A stretch of 64,000 nt of DNA from Blattamonas nauphoetae (lineage: Eukaryota > Preaxostyla > Oxymonadida). The notes under the pieces were generated by a model. That model was not told the DNA's origin. It ran no database searches and saw only the letters and a list, made by a program, of their open reading frames with translations. The position numbers and the translations under genes are program-made. The stretch lies in NCBI GenBank assembly GCA_033064195.1, contig JARBJD010000049.1:124001-188000 (forward strand), written 5' to 3'. Positions 45,493-56,603 of this stretch are shown piece after piece (within the stretch, counting starts at the first letter, position 1; each line of letters opens with the position of its first letter).

Positions 45493-46830
45493 ATGGAGTC
45501 CGTACGTCCCGAGGATCTGGATGTGCGGGTGGTTATGATGGTAGCAACATGTCCTAGTGTGATTCTTGATCTTCTTAATGTTTCCTCCCACTATATTCTG
45601 GCTTTTCCACCGTATCTCGATCATTCCGCTATCCCTTCTTAACCAGACGTGTACGGAACCGGATTCTATCCATTTTTGATTCTGGCAATTCTATTTATAT
45701 CTGCCTTTCTGTTTGTATACACGGACCTCCACACTGTCTTGTTCTCACACTCTTGGAAAACAAAACGATACAGGATTCTCTTTTCAAGCATCCTTTCCCT
45801 ATTCCTCCTTTTCCGTGCCATGCTCTACATTATACCATTTCCATATTCCAATTTTGCATGTGAATTCTTCAATCAACAACTCCCACATTTCTCTCTCACA
45901 CTCTCGTGGATCACCATGGCGATTTGGATCACAAATGCAATAATTCCTCCTGGGACAATAAAGAGATCAACGAAAACCTTCGTATTTATAGTCTTGATCA
46001 CGCTTATTGTCCTCCTCTTCCTGATCAGTTTCATTCTGTCCATTATTGCCACACTGGAGGTCTATTTCTTCCTTTCGTTCATCTATTCTGATTTCCTGCC
46101 GCCTTCGAACTCGAATTCTCCCATATTCAGAAAAATAAATCACACCAAATCGCTGGCAAACCCTTCACACTCATCTCGAACATCATTCTCTATTTCGTGA
46201 TAATTGTCTCGATAACACTCTTCTCCATTCAACTGATTTATCTAACTCACTCAATTCTCCTTCCAAAGCGAGTCAAAAATCAAATCAGATTTTTAGCCGT
46301 CATCTGTGTTCTGATGTGGGTGATCTACGTTCTTCGGTATCATCTGCTCTTCCTCACGTCTTCTCTCAGATTTCTTTATTCTCTTCTGCGTCTATTTGAC
46401 TCAAATCCGTTTCTGAAACTCTTCAACAAGGCAGTATATGATTGCGTCATTGACGCGGATTGGTATTCCCCTTTCTGACTGACCTTTCTTCAGTGGCACC
46501 TTCCCATTTCTGTACTCGACTTTCCAGATCATTTGGGAGCTCATTCCCTCTCTGCTTCTCATCGCCATGTTCTTCATCCTCCGAACCAACACCAAAAAAG
46601 GGAGGAGAAGACGGCATCCTCGGACACAAGACGACAAACTGCTGAACACGATCCACCCTTCTTATGCAGATTCAGAAATAGAGACAATCCAACCTGATGA
46701 CCAGGCCAGTCTCTCCTCAACGACAGGTTCTGTTGTGTCGTACACTCCACATCGACACCACAAACACAAACATCACTCGACTCCCTCCAGGCCCAAACAC
46801 GAACCCCGCGAGACAATTGATGACCCATGA
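45493..46830 (+). CDS. Multi-pass (about 7-TM) membrane protein
   Basis: Starts MESVRPEDLDVR at 45493. An intron at about 45557-45641 leads to VYGTGFYPFLILAILFISAF. Hydrophobic segments follow near 45650-45720, 45780-45840, 45900-45950, 45985-46060, 46200-46250 and 46290-46330, with a last one after an intron near 46470 (TFQIIWELIPSLLLIAMFFI). A cytosolic K/R/H/T-rich tail ends at TGA 46830. The final helix (IIWELIPSLLL...FILR) resembles the last TM of the GPR137/TOM1-THH1 group, but this is a weak match. Exon borders between 46050 and 46260 are unresolved. Confidence 0.6.
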
Positions 46831-46985
46831 ACCGTCGATCAGTCACTCTTGTTTGTTCACCAGGTCACGCCTGACGCGAACACTTTTTGTTTGGAGGGGC
46901 AGACCATCACTCTCCAACCTTATCGTCGGTCTGGCATGCGATGAAAGAATATCTTCGTTTTCGTGAAATGGTTTTATCAGTCTTC

Positions 46986-49900
46986 TCAAGATGAAGAAAA
47001 CAGTTTTGTTAGTGCAGCGCGTCTGTCGCTGTTGTAGCTGTTAAATACTTCTTGTTGCATTTCGCTCGGAATGAATTGCATCAATCTCAATCCAATCTGT
47101 TTCAGGTTCGCAAAATGTTTCTCCTCGACACAATCGGTGCACGAGATGTCAAGCACGACCGAGAAGAGTTTTCGAATGGCAGGAAATGATTCCTCTGTTG
47201 GTTGTGCTTGGCCTCTGAGAATCTCCAGGACCTGTTGGCCGATCTTTGGTCCGAATCCCATTCCGGCAATCACCGGATCATCTCCTGCCTCGAGAGTGGT
47301 GATGAGGTAATCGTGGAGGAACTGGGCCTCAACAGAATCGCCCTGGAAAGGAAGGAGGTTCAGCCAGGTGGCTTTGAGAGTATCCAACTGAGCGGCAATC
47401 ATCGGAGCTGATTGTGCGACTGTAGAGAATGGAATGGCGTGTTCTGAGGAGCCGACAGCTGAATTGAATTGTGCTTCACCACTCTGTAGACAGACATTGA
47501 TCTGTGTAGAGAGGAGTGTGAGCCATTTGATCAAGTACAAGACACCAGAACTGATGTTGTCTTTCGCTTCGTTGGCGCTTTTGTCAATGTCGAATCCAGA
47601 GGTGATGCACAGATCGATGACTGAGAGAGAGGTGAGGAGAGTCTGGTGAATGGTAGTGTAATATTGGGAGAGGAACGATGGGGGAACAGCCTGACCGTTC
47701 GGGAAGCTGGTGATCGATGGTGGTGGGGATTGAGTGTTGATGGAAGTGAGAAGGAGCGAAACAAGAAGAGGCGGTGAGATGGAATTCATTTTGACTTGGA
47801 GTGACATCCAATCGAAATCCATCTCGATGAGCCGACGGAAGCCAAAGCCGGTGTTTTGGATGAAGGTGATGTTTTGATACTCCATCAGCTCTGCAAAGGT
47901 GAAGGTAGAGTTCGGATTTTCCAGCTTTTCGAGAATGTCTTTGCGCTGCTTGAGAGTGATGTCGGTGTCGAGTTCCTCTCTCCGCTCTTCGTATTCGTCT
48001 TCAGGCACATCTTTCAATTTTTCGCCCACAACTTGAAATCCGGTCTTGAACGATTCGATCCAGGCGTCGTTAAGTTGGAGAAGAGTGGGTGTGAGCTGGT
48101 TGGCCGTGATGAAAGAGTCCTCCGTTGGGAAGCCGACGTAGTCCAGGAGCATGTAGAGGCCGGCTGAGATGTCCGGCATGAGGGGAATGATGCGGCTGGT
48201 CTCATCTTTGAATGTGAGGTCGAAAGGTTTGCAGTCCATGAGTGTGGTGCAGGATGGGATCAGAACCTCGCTGAATGCGGCTCCATAGAACGTCCCGAGG
48301 ATAGTAAACAATTTCGAGTTGAGGTCGGTGAGCTTAATGAAGAACTGCTCCTCGTCGTCTTCGTTCATATCATTCATTCGGTCAATCCATCCTCCCGCAG
48401 CATCCTCCATGTTGTGTTTGTCTTGTGTGGCTTCGTGCCGAAGGAATATAGTCTTGTTGATTTGAGTTTGGATGAAATGGGCAAAAGGAAGAGGGTTGAG
48501 GAGGGGCTCAGTTCGAATCGTACTGGCGTCTTCTGGCCACGCGTCCCCTTCGTGAACTGACGGTGGGAAGCGATGGAGGTTGCCTCGGAACGGTGTGAGA
48601 TAGGCGAGCATCGTGTTGAGGGAATCGAGGAACGAAATGGCATCCGGAGTGTCGATGATTTCGGGGTCGTCGATGATGGGGGTGATGAGTTGCATGGTTG
48701 TGTACACAAACCTGACTGGGTCGATGACGTTCAACTCCTGTGCGAGGACGGAGAGAGGGGTGACAGCGAGCTTCTGCTTGTTGCTCTCGTTGGCCTTATA
48801 GATGTATGTGCAGAGGCAGTCTTCAAGTTCGGCGATGAGGCTGAGGCAGCTGTCGACAGGGACAAGTGAGCGTCGTGCGAGAAACCCTTTCGATTCGTCG
48901 ATTTCGTTGTTGTAGGGTTGGCACGCCGCGTCTTCGAAGAGAGGTTCGGTGGCAATACCGGGAATGCCGTTTGCTTCTCGCAGGATGTTGACACAGATTG
49001 TCCAGCAGATAGGGACGTATTCGATGAAGTGCTCCTGCAGGAGGAGGGCGTATGCTTTGAGAAGGTTGATCGCATTCTCTCTCGAAGTGAGGTCGTTCTC
49101 GTCGATCACGAGGACTTTTCCGATCTCATCGATTGGGACACACATCGCCGACTCCGATGTTTCGCCAAGGCTGACCGCAGCGTTCAAGGTGTCGATGGTC
49201 GTGTTGGGGAAGCGTTGGGCAGTTTTGACGAGATCAGGAATGACGAGGTGGAGGAACTGTTTGAAGTCCCCTCTCATGATTTTGGCGACACTCGGCCAAG
49301 CCATGCTGATGTTGACACTTCGAATGTCGAATGAGCTGGAGTTTGCCGCTGTCTTTGCTGCAATGAAGTTCGTGAGACGCTGGAGAGACTCCGAGAACGA
49401 GAGAATGAACGGCCTGACAGAGTCTTCGCTTGCGTGATCGACGAGTGCTTTGATGGCGTCGATGATCTCCGCCTGGAAGTTAATGTCGTCCTCATCGGTT
49501 GGGTCAACCTGAAGGAAGTTGTTCAGCGGCCCGAAGAGCATCTCAACACTCGGAGAGATGTCTTCTTCCGCTTTGGCAAAGATATTTCGGAGAGCATCGA
49601 CAGCAGCTACCGACAGTTCCTTGCCAACATCCTCTCCCACATTTCGCTCGCCGATCGCTTGAGTCAATTTGTCGAGGAGAAGAGGAAGGTACTCTTTGAG
49701 ATCTGCCTGTCTGATGGACAAGGCGAGCGTGGAGATGCACGTGTACGCCAGCTCGTTCACGCAGGGGACACACTCTTCTCGGTCCATGCAGATCACACAC
49801 ACTCCGACAATGTCCTTGATGAATGGGGTCAGGAGGTCGATGTCGAAGTGAGCAAGCGACTCTCCGAGGACAGACAGGAGCCCGAACACTTGTCTGATGA

Positions 49901-51415
49901 CAGAATGTCGGTCGGAGCTTCTGCGAGTCTCAAACTGGTGCCCAGTGAAGGATTTGAAGGTCTCGTATCCGCGTTCGAGCTGAGTGATGATGGGGAAGAC
50001 AAGAAGAAACATCGCCGTGACCTCGTTTGCTGCGATGGACGAGGAGATGTCTTCGAGAGCGTCAGCGAGTGTCATGAGGGCGCAGTAGTACGCCTTCCAG
50101 TGAAGGCCTTCAGTGTTCATGATCTGGCCGACGAACGGGAAGAGCACTTTCTTTGCGAGCCCCGCCCCAAGAGCAGAGCAGTAGTGTGCGATGGACGTTC
50201 TGCAGCATTCCTTAATCCCTTTCACATCCTCCGCACAGTCGATTTCGTAACAGTCTGGCTCCGGGAGGCAGTCGAACTCCATCATGAAGAGGATGATGGT
50301 CTTCACAAGCAGTTCCTGGAATGGTCGATTCCGCTTGATTGCCTTCCTGTTGTGCTCGAGAGTCCCAATCACAAACTCAAGTGAGATTTTCCGCAGGTCC
50401 ACAGGGTAGGGATGCTGTGTGGTGAGCTCCTCCGTGACGACGGTATTGATGGACACTTTGTCGTTGATCACAATCATCATCAAGCCCTGCAGGAGGTTGT
50501 CCAGAATGTCGGCGAAGAACGATGGCGTCCTGGATTGGATGTCGGAGAAGACTTTGATGACGCTGATGCACTCGTCGAACATCTGGACGGAGATGAAATC
50601 AGAGAGAACGTTGAGGCAAAGAGGTGCGAGGGCTTTCACCTGGGCAGTGCGTCCTTTCTTGACAGCAGCAGCTGGGAGCAACGGTACGATCAGTTTGAGA
50701 GCAGATATACGAGACTGATGGAAATGATCAAGAAGAAGAAGAGACATCGGGGCTTTCTTGATCCACCAGTGCACCCTGAACAATTTGCACAAATCCAGAG
50801 AAGAATGGCATGATCTGTGTCGGACACGTCGAAACGATTGTCTTGAAAACAGTTAACGCACCATATCTCGTCATTTTGTTGGGATTCTTGGCCCACTCAG
50901 CAATCTGTGTCAATGCATCTGGCCAATCATGGTTAGGATCATCTATTTTAAGAAATTTGCAGAAAATGTGTATGACATACTTAACGTGAGAATATCCGCA
51001 ATGAACATGCCGACAGTGTTACAAACCAATGAATATGTTGGCTTGTCTAAATCTGTACGGAAGAAGGCTTTTGATAGACTTTCTTTCATGGTATTGAACA
51101 ATTCCACTGAAAATTTCGAGATAAGGTATGTCTCGTCAGGTTGTATTCCAAGTCGTTGGTGAATTTGGATCGAGACAAATTGGACGATCTAAAATGACGT
51201 GAGAAATCAATGATGGTGATGACAACACTGAACTTGAATAGACAAGAAGATACAGCAGCGTTGGTGTCTTGTTCAAGAAGTTGGAGTTGGTAGAGGATAT
51301 ACTGTTGTGGATTTGCATTCCATGCTTCAAGGAGAGTGCTTTCTGCGAGTTTGATTGATTCTGTATTGTTGCTTTGAGTTTGGCTGAGAAGCTCTCGAAA
51401 TTGTGCGATTTCCAT
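46986..51415 (-). CDS. IPO5: Importin-5 (karyopherin beta 3)
   Basis: HEAT-repeat nuclear import receptor that carries ribosomal proteins and histones and releases them on binding RanGTP. Exons 51254-51415, 50981-51188, 50746-50942 and 46986-50714 are in phase and give about 1431 residues, longer than the usual 1100. Family blocks are recognisable: ANPQQYILYQLQLLEQD (first HEAT), NHDWPDALTQIAEWAKNP (NQWPEGL in animals), SMAWPSVAKIMRGDFKQFLH, then LVIPDLVKTAQ, and SRENAINLLKAYALLLQEHF ([21 protein letters not shown]). The C-terminal QIGLRLMQFIPSEMQQEVFN closes the protein. The excess length lies mostly in the C-terminal half. It is divergent from VPS52, with starts 146 bp apart. Confidence 0.8.
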
Positions 51416-51561
51416 GATAGACTGATTGTTACGCGAGATTGTTGGGAGAGCTCGATCCAACCCCAACATTTTCCGAGCAGAACTGTGTCATCTAAATCAC
51501 CTCTCTCGCCAACTCATTCAATTCTTTCTCCTTCCGTGTGGCATTTATCTTTCATGGTGTG

Positions 51562-53949
51562 ATGATTGATAATCTTCAGGAAGAAGAAATCGATTTCGAA
51601 CATTTTGCGGAGGAGCTCGAAAATCTCAAAGAGATACCAATAATTAATGGTGCTATACTCGGCAATACATCAATTTCCAACACAATTTCTGGAATTGAAA
51701 GCGAGCTACATCGAAGTCGAGAGAGAACTGTTGATGACTGTTCGTTTCATTTATCTTTTCATTATTCTGAAGATGTCAGAGAAGAAACAGATTTTTTGAC
51801 ACTCCACCAAGATATTATGGCATGTAACAAACAGCTAGAAGCGATGGAAAACATTTTTATCAGCTTTCAAAATCATCTTCTGTCATTAACATCGGAACTC
51901 AGATACATACAGGACGAATCTCTTGCCCTACATGTCAAACTTAAGAACCGCAAAGACCTTTCGCACTATTTTGCATCGTATCTCAAACGAATCACAATCT
52001 CGGATGATGTGAAAAGAGTTATCGAGCAAGGACCACTGCGCGTTGATGCATCTCAATTCAACAACACATCACCGCTTATCTTATCAGAGATCGCTCGTCT
52101 GTCCATGGAAGCCACTCAACCTCTCCTAGCATCACTAGTAGCAGAGTTGGATTCAGAAGAATCATCAGGATTCGCATCCCTCCTCCCAACTGAGCCTCAC
52201 TCTGTTTCAAATCAAACTGATACCTCTTCATTGACCACAAATCACATTGAACACATATATCCGGCGGGTTCATCCGATTCATTCCCAGACACACCGACGA
52301 AACCAACCACGTCATCATCTGTTCACTATAATCCGTCTCTACACTCCCTTCCTTTTTCAGGGGAAGATTTTCCCTTTTTGGATCCGATGGAATCATCAAT
52401 TATCACAGACTTCGATAGCAGACCCTCAACCCTCCCACCTCCATTCGCTTCTCGAACAGACCCATTTCTCCACCAAGATCCCATTATCTCCTCAGAAACA
52501 ACACAAATTCCCCCTGAACTTGTACTGGTTCTCTCTTCATGCATTACATATTGTGCGCATCTCCACAAACTCCAACATGCCATCGACAATGCATCTTCAG
52601 ACAACCTTCGGCTATTCCCGTCTGCCCGCGATGCTCTGCTTATCCTTACCAAACACGCCAACATTGCAATGACCCATTGCAAGGAATATCTCGTCAATGC
52701 TATCCGAATCATCCGCTCATCTGAAAGACAGACACACACCCGCGTCATGAAGGAGATCCTCCTCCGCTCGAAAGGTATGTTTGTGTTTCTCGAGCACAAC
52801 AACCCAGACGTGGCCGACGACATCAAATCGCAGTACATCGAAGCGTCATCGAAGAACATGCACCGACAGTGCAAAGGGTACATCGAGATGCTCACAAAGG
52901 GGGTCGAGGAGGTCTGCTCTTCAAAGGACTTGCTCGGCGAGAAGGAGCGTGGCGTCCCCAAACGGCATTCCTCAACCAGTTTTGTCAGATTCCGTGACAC
53001 TCGGGCCATTCCGTCGAAACAGGCGTTTGCGCTGGTCGACTACTCAACAGACCAAGCATCCGCGTCTGCTCCTGCCAGGCCAACAATGACACCCGTCTCC
53101 ATCTCTCCGTTCGAACTGTCTGGACGCGACTACGTTCTCTCTCCCTCTTTCACTCCGATTCCTGCGGCATTCGCGAAACAATCAAAGACAACTCGATGGA
53201 CGTTGGAGGAAGCCTTTGTCTCGTGTCACTCCCCTCTCTGCTCTCTCGCCGTTCAGGAGACTGTGTTTGGGCTCTACTTCTTCTCAACAGCACAGACCAT
53301 CCGTCCCACAATGGAGGCTCTGATCACACTCTACCGCTCCGCCTTCGTCCCGCTCATCAACACCTCCCACGACCTCCTCGCCCTCCTCATCATCGCCAGA
53401 CATCTTTCGTCGATGCGTCTGACCCTGCACCAGCAGGGCACCATCGTTCTTGATGAGTACGTGTCGGAGCTGGAGATGCAGATCTGGCCCCGCTTTCGGC
53501 AGATCGTGGAGCAACACTCGAAGTCGATGATGAAGCTGACGATGGAACTCACCGACCGCACAAGCGTGAAGAAGGTGATCTCCCGAATCTCGAACAAGGG
53601 GAAGGAGAAGCTCGATCCAGAGGCAGTCCACTTCAGCACGCAGCGCTGTGCCCATCTCGTCAAAGGAATCTGGACACTCTGCCGCACACTCCCCTCCAAC
53701 CACTTTGCGATCGCCGAAACGAAGGTGCTCATCGATTCCCTCCTCTCGTTCTACAGCCTCGTCTCGAAGGAGTGCGAGCCAGCACAGCGGACCACGTTCC
53801 TTGCTGTCAACACCGACTTTGTGCTCAATGCGTGGATGGAGGAGGGGATGAGTGCTGAAGACCTCGCCTTGGAAGTCGACATGAAAAGGGAGTGGAGAGA
53901 CCGCTTCTCTGGTGTCAGACGGGCGGCATTAGCTGCGCAATACGAATGA
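51562..53949 (+). CDS. VPS52: GARP/EARP tethering complex subunit VPS52
   Basis: Tethers endosome-derived vesicles at the trans-Golgi. About 785 residues after removing a likely 33-nt in-frame intron (51740-51772), whose excision yields VDDYVREETDFLTLHQDIMA, matching the family (EDDYI.ES..L..LH.QI). The coiled coil continues with EAMENIFISFQNHLLSLTSE and LRYIQDESLALHVKLKNRKD. The C-terminal helical-rod domain includes RPTMEALITLYRSAFVPLIN and SSMRLTLHQQGTIVLDEYVS. A serine/proline-rich insertion (about residues 215-300) is extra. The start codon at 51562 is chosen because translation from it runs directly into the conserved DFEHFAEEL. Confidence 0.88.
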   Translation: MIDNLQEEEIDFEHFAEELENLKEIPIINGAILGNTSISNTISGIESELHRSRERTVDDCSFHLSFHYSEDVREETDFLTLHQDIMACNKQLEAMENIFISFQNHLLSLTSELRYIQDESLALHVKLKNRKDLSHYFASYLKRITISDDVKRVIEQGPLRVDASQFNNTSPLILSEIARLSMEATQPLLASLVAELDSEESSGFASLLPTEPHSVSNQTDTSSLTTNHIEHIYPAGSSDSFPDTPTKPTTSSSVHYNPSLHSLPFSGEDFPFLDPMESSIITDFDSRPSTLPPPFASRTDPFLHQDPIISSETTQIPPELVLVLSSCITYCAHLHKLQHAIDNASSDNLRLFPSARDALLILTKHANIAMTHCKEYLVNAIRIIRSSERQTHTRVMKEILLRSKGMFVFLEHNNPDVADDIKSQYIEASSKNMHRQCKGYIEMLTKGVEEVCSSKDLLGEKERGVPKRHSSTSFVRFRDTRAIPSKQAFALVDYSTDQASASAPARPTMTPVSISPFELSGRDYVLSPSFTPIPAAFAKQSKTTRWTLEEAFVSCHSPLCSLAVQETVFGLYFFSTAQTIRPTMEALITLYRSAFVPLINTSHDLLALLIIARHLSSMRLTLHQQGTIVLDEYVSELEMQIWPRFRQIVEQHSKSMMKLTMELTDRTSVKKVISRISNKGKEKLDPEAVHFSTQRCAHLVKGIWTLCRTLPSNHFAIAETKVLIDSLLSFYSLVSKECEPAQRTTFLAVNTDFVLNAWMEEGMSAEDLALEVDMKREWRDRFSGVRRAALAAQYE

Positions 53950-54191
53950 AAGTCTGAAAACCGTCAATTTCAGACTCTTCCAAGGATGGAAAAACACGAC
54001 TCAGTTTCCGTTCAACAAAATGAAAATCCCCGAATGTTGAAATATATTTTTGAGATGGAATTGATTAATATCTCTCAGAATATTTATTGCGTGAAGATCC
54101 TCTTCTCTTCCTGGATCGACTTCTCCGCATACTTTTTTTGTGAGCCCTGTCCACATTCGCCGACTAGACGTCATCTTTTTTTATTTGGTGT

Positions 54192-55160
54192 ATGAACGGT
54201 GAAGACGACTCAAGGTACTTTTCTTCTGATCCTTTTGCATACATTCCTCCACTTTTTCAAACTCAGTAATCGGAAGCGACAATTCCATGATGTAACAAGC
54301 TCAAACAGCGATGACCACCTTTTCCCAGAAAATCAGCAATTTTCTGATGGTCCAAGACTTAATCCACTCCTCCCGTCCCCACAACGTCCACAATTCAATT
54401 CGTCCCAAGAAACACCTTCATCTCCAACAGGACGCCTTCGTGTGAATTCTCCGCCCGGAAGCCCACTTTCACCGGGATTTTCATCTCCGCAGAGAAATTG
54501 GGGATCTCCTAATCATCAACGCACAGGTGATACTCAACGAAAGTTTTCACATTCAAATGCTCTGCCCATTGTTCAGCCGCTCTCACAACAGCCCTTTTCC
54601 CCATTTACCCAACACGTTCTTTTCTCTCCAAACTTCTCACCTCACACCTTTTACCAGCAAAATCCACAAATGGTGGACCAATTCGGTGACCCACTCTCCC
54701 CAAGCGATGCATTCTCATATCACAACCAATCATCTCAATATACAACACACAGTGAATCGTTACTTGGTCAGCCAAATTCTATGGGGCTTCCTGTTCATTA
54801 CACGTCAAAGCAGTACCAACATTATGAAGACGATCCACGTCGCCTTGAACAACGACAGAAACAAATACAGTATGGAAAATCTACTGTAGGTTACCAGTGT
54901 TACCTCGAAAATGTTCCAAAGTATCATCTATTTGTTAGATTCATTGATTATTCAGGGAACAAAGAGTTGATCATGTCCATCCACAAACGCCAAATATCCA
55001 TCTTAAATGTTCAAAGAGACGGTTTGACCAAGTCATTCGGGGATGGAGACGCTATCTTCATTTGTGGGACCCTGATCCGAATGCGATATTTGACGAAAAT
55101 TTTCTGGGCGACTGTGAGGACGATGTAGAACCAATAGCTCTTGAAAATCTCCAAGAATGA
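54192..55160 (+). CDS. SLBP: Histone RNA stem-loop binding protein SLBP
   Basis: Binds the 3' hairpin of replication-dependent histone mRNAs and controls their processing and translation. Exons 54192-54214, 54267-54920 and 54956-55160 are in phase and give 293 residues. The RNA-binding domain (about 198-270) is unmistakable: RRLEQRQKQIQYGKSTVGYQ, then LENVPKEQRVDHVHPQTPN, and SKRRFDQVIRGWRRYLHLWD. The usual KNT-Y-x-x-Y and HPxTPN-x-x-x-x-x-SKR-x-x-D elements are kept. The N-terminal 190 residues are S/P/Q-rich with several SP sites, plausible for cell-cycle phosphorylation. The splice at 54921-54955 is required to join VPK to EQR. An acidic tail (GDCEDDVEP) ends the protein. Confidence 0.93.
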
Positions 55161-55364
55161 TCTACACATTTCACAAATCTTCATTTTTTGTACACTTATC
55201 GCCTTTTCATTCGTTGATTTTTCCAAACAGCAAAACCAAAACTTTGTTTTCCTCCTCGAAGAGTTTTGGGAGAGATATCTGCTAGAAAATGAAGAGAGAT
55301 GAAATGGAATCAAGATATTCAACAAAATTCATGAACATAATTTGAAATACATCGGAAATGAAGT

Positions 55365-56497
55365 CTACAAGCGTGTTTGTCTTCTTCGATTTTCAAAAGG
55401 ATTGGCATAGGTTTCATCAACTGCGAACGGAGAAGATCGGAAAGTTGGAGTTGGAGGCTTTGCCTGTGCTTTTTCTCGAGACGATGGTCGTCCGGCTGCA
55501 ATCGTTGGGGGCTCACTGCGGACCGCCTTTGGTGAGAGTCTTGGTGATTGGTATGGTCTTGATACAGTCGTTGGAGAGGTTCGAACAGTTGGAAGGTACA
55601 AAGATTCTCTGTTTTCTGGTTCGGAATAATCAGAGAAAACCTGCTGGTTTGGCATTTGTTGTGATTGGGGTTCATTTGAGATTAGACCAGTATCTTGGAA
55701 AGATCTTGTTGTCCCTCCAGAAACACGAGATACAACTACAGGAGGATGAATCTTCAAGAGTCCAAGCGGACGAGTCACGTCTTCTTCTTGGATTACTTCA
55801 GGTTGTATCGTTCGAGATTCAGGAGTCTTTTCTCGTTGAACTGGCTGCTGTACAGGTGCGATCTGTCGCACAGCACTTGGTGGTGTGGGTCCTCTCCTAT
55901 TTCTATCACTATGAAACCCGTGTTCAAAGTAGTTGTCGAATACAACAAAATTGTTATTTTGTGGGACATATTTTGAGAGACCATAGTGCTTTCGAAGGAA
56001 AGGAATGAGTTTTTGTGATGGCCTATCATATGCTATCTTATGTGGTGGAATACCATCCTCCTACGAAGAATGAGAAATGGAACTGTTTAAAACACAAAAG
56101 CTAATACCGCCACACAAGCATCAAATAGCTGTTTTCCAACACCCATTCGTTGTGCTGATTCATTTACGTAGAAATCAAGACAGCAGTATGGTGTAATCTC
56201 TGCGATTTCGCCAGAGAGGCTTCGAATAAAGAGGTGCTTGTATCCCATCTTCAGGAATCCATATACTTTGTTATCTTCCACATATATGTAGAGTTTATGA
56301 TCTGAAACGAGAAAACGTGACATTGATGTGATAACTTGTGGTAGATTCTGAGCTTTAGCCGATCCATTTCCAAGTGTATCGATTATCGTCCCTAAATTCT
56401 GTTTTGTGGCTGCCGGGAGCTTTTGAATCAGAGCTTTATCCCAAGACGTAATCTTAACCCCTTTAAAGATTGGTTGAAGTTGAAAACGGAACTCCAT
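55365..56497 (-). CDS. ATAT1: Alpha-tubulin N-acetyltransferase (ATAT1/MEC-17)
   Basis: Acetylates Lys40 of alpha-tubulin in the lumen of stable axonemal microtubules. Exons 56108-56497 and 55365-56060 (phase 0) give 361 residues. The Gcn5-like domain matches over its whole length: MEFRFQLQPIFKGVKITSWD, GNGSAKAQNLPQVITSMSR, CCLDFYVNESAQRMGVGKQL (acetyl-CoA loop QRMGVG, catalytic Asp in LDFY), then DRPSQKLIPFLRKHYGLSKY and PQNNNFVVFDNYF. The C-terminal 170 residues are P/S/Q-rich without structure, as in other ATATs. It converges with SLBP, with 204 bp between stops. Confidence 0.95.
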
Positions 56498-56603
56498 CCT
56501 GAAAAAGAAAAGTGTTGGCTTGATCGACCCACTCCACGTCCAGGATCCTCACATGTCTACATATCTCATTACGTTCACGGAACAAATGACAAAACTTCAT
56601 GAG

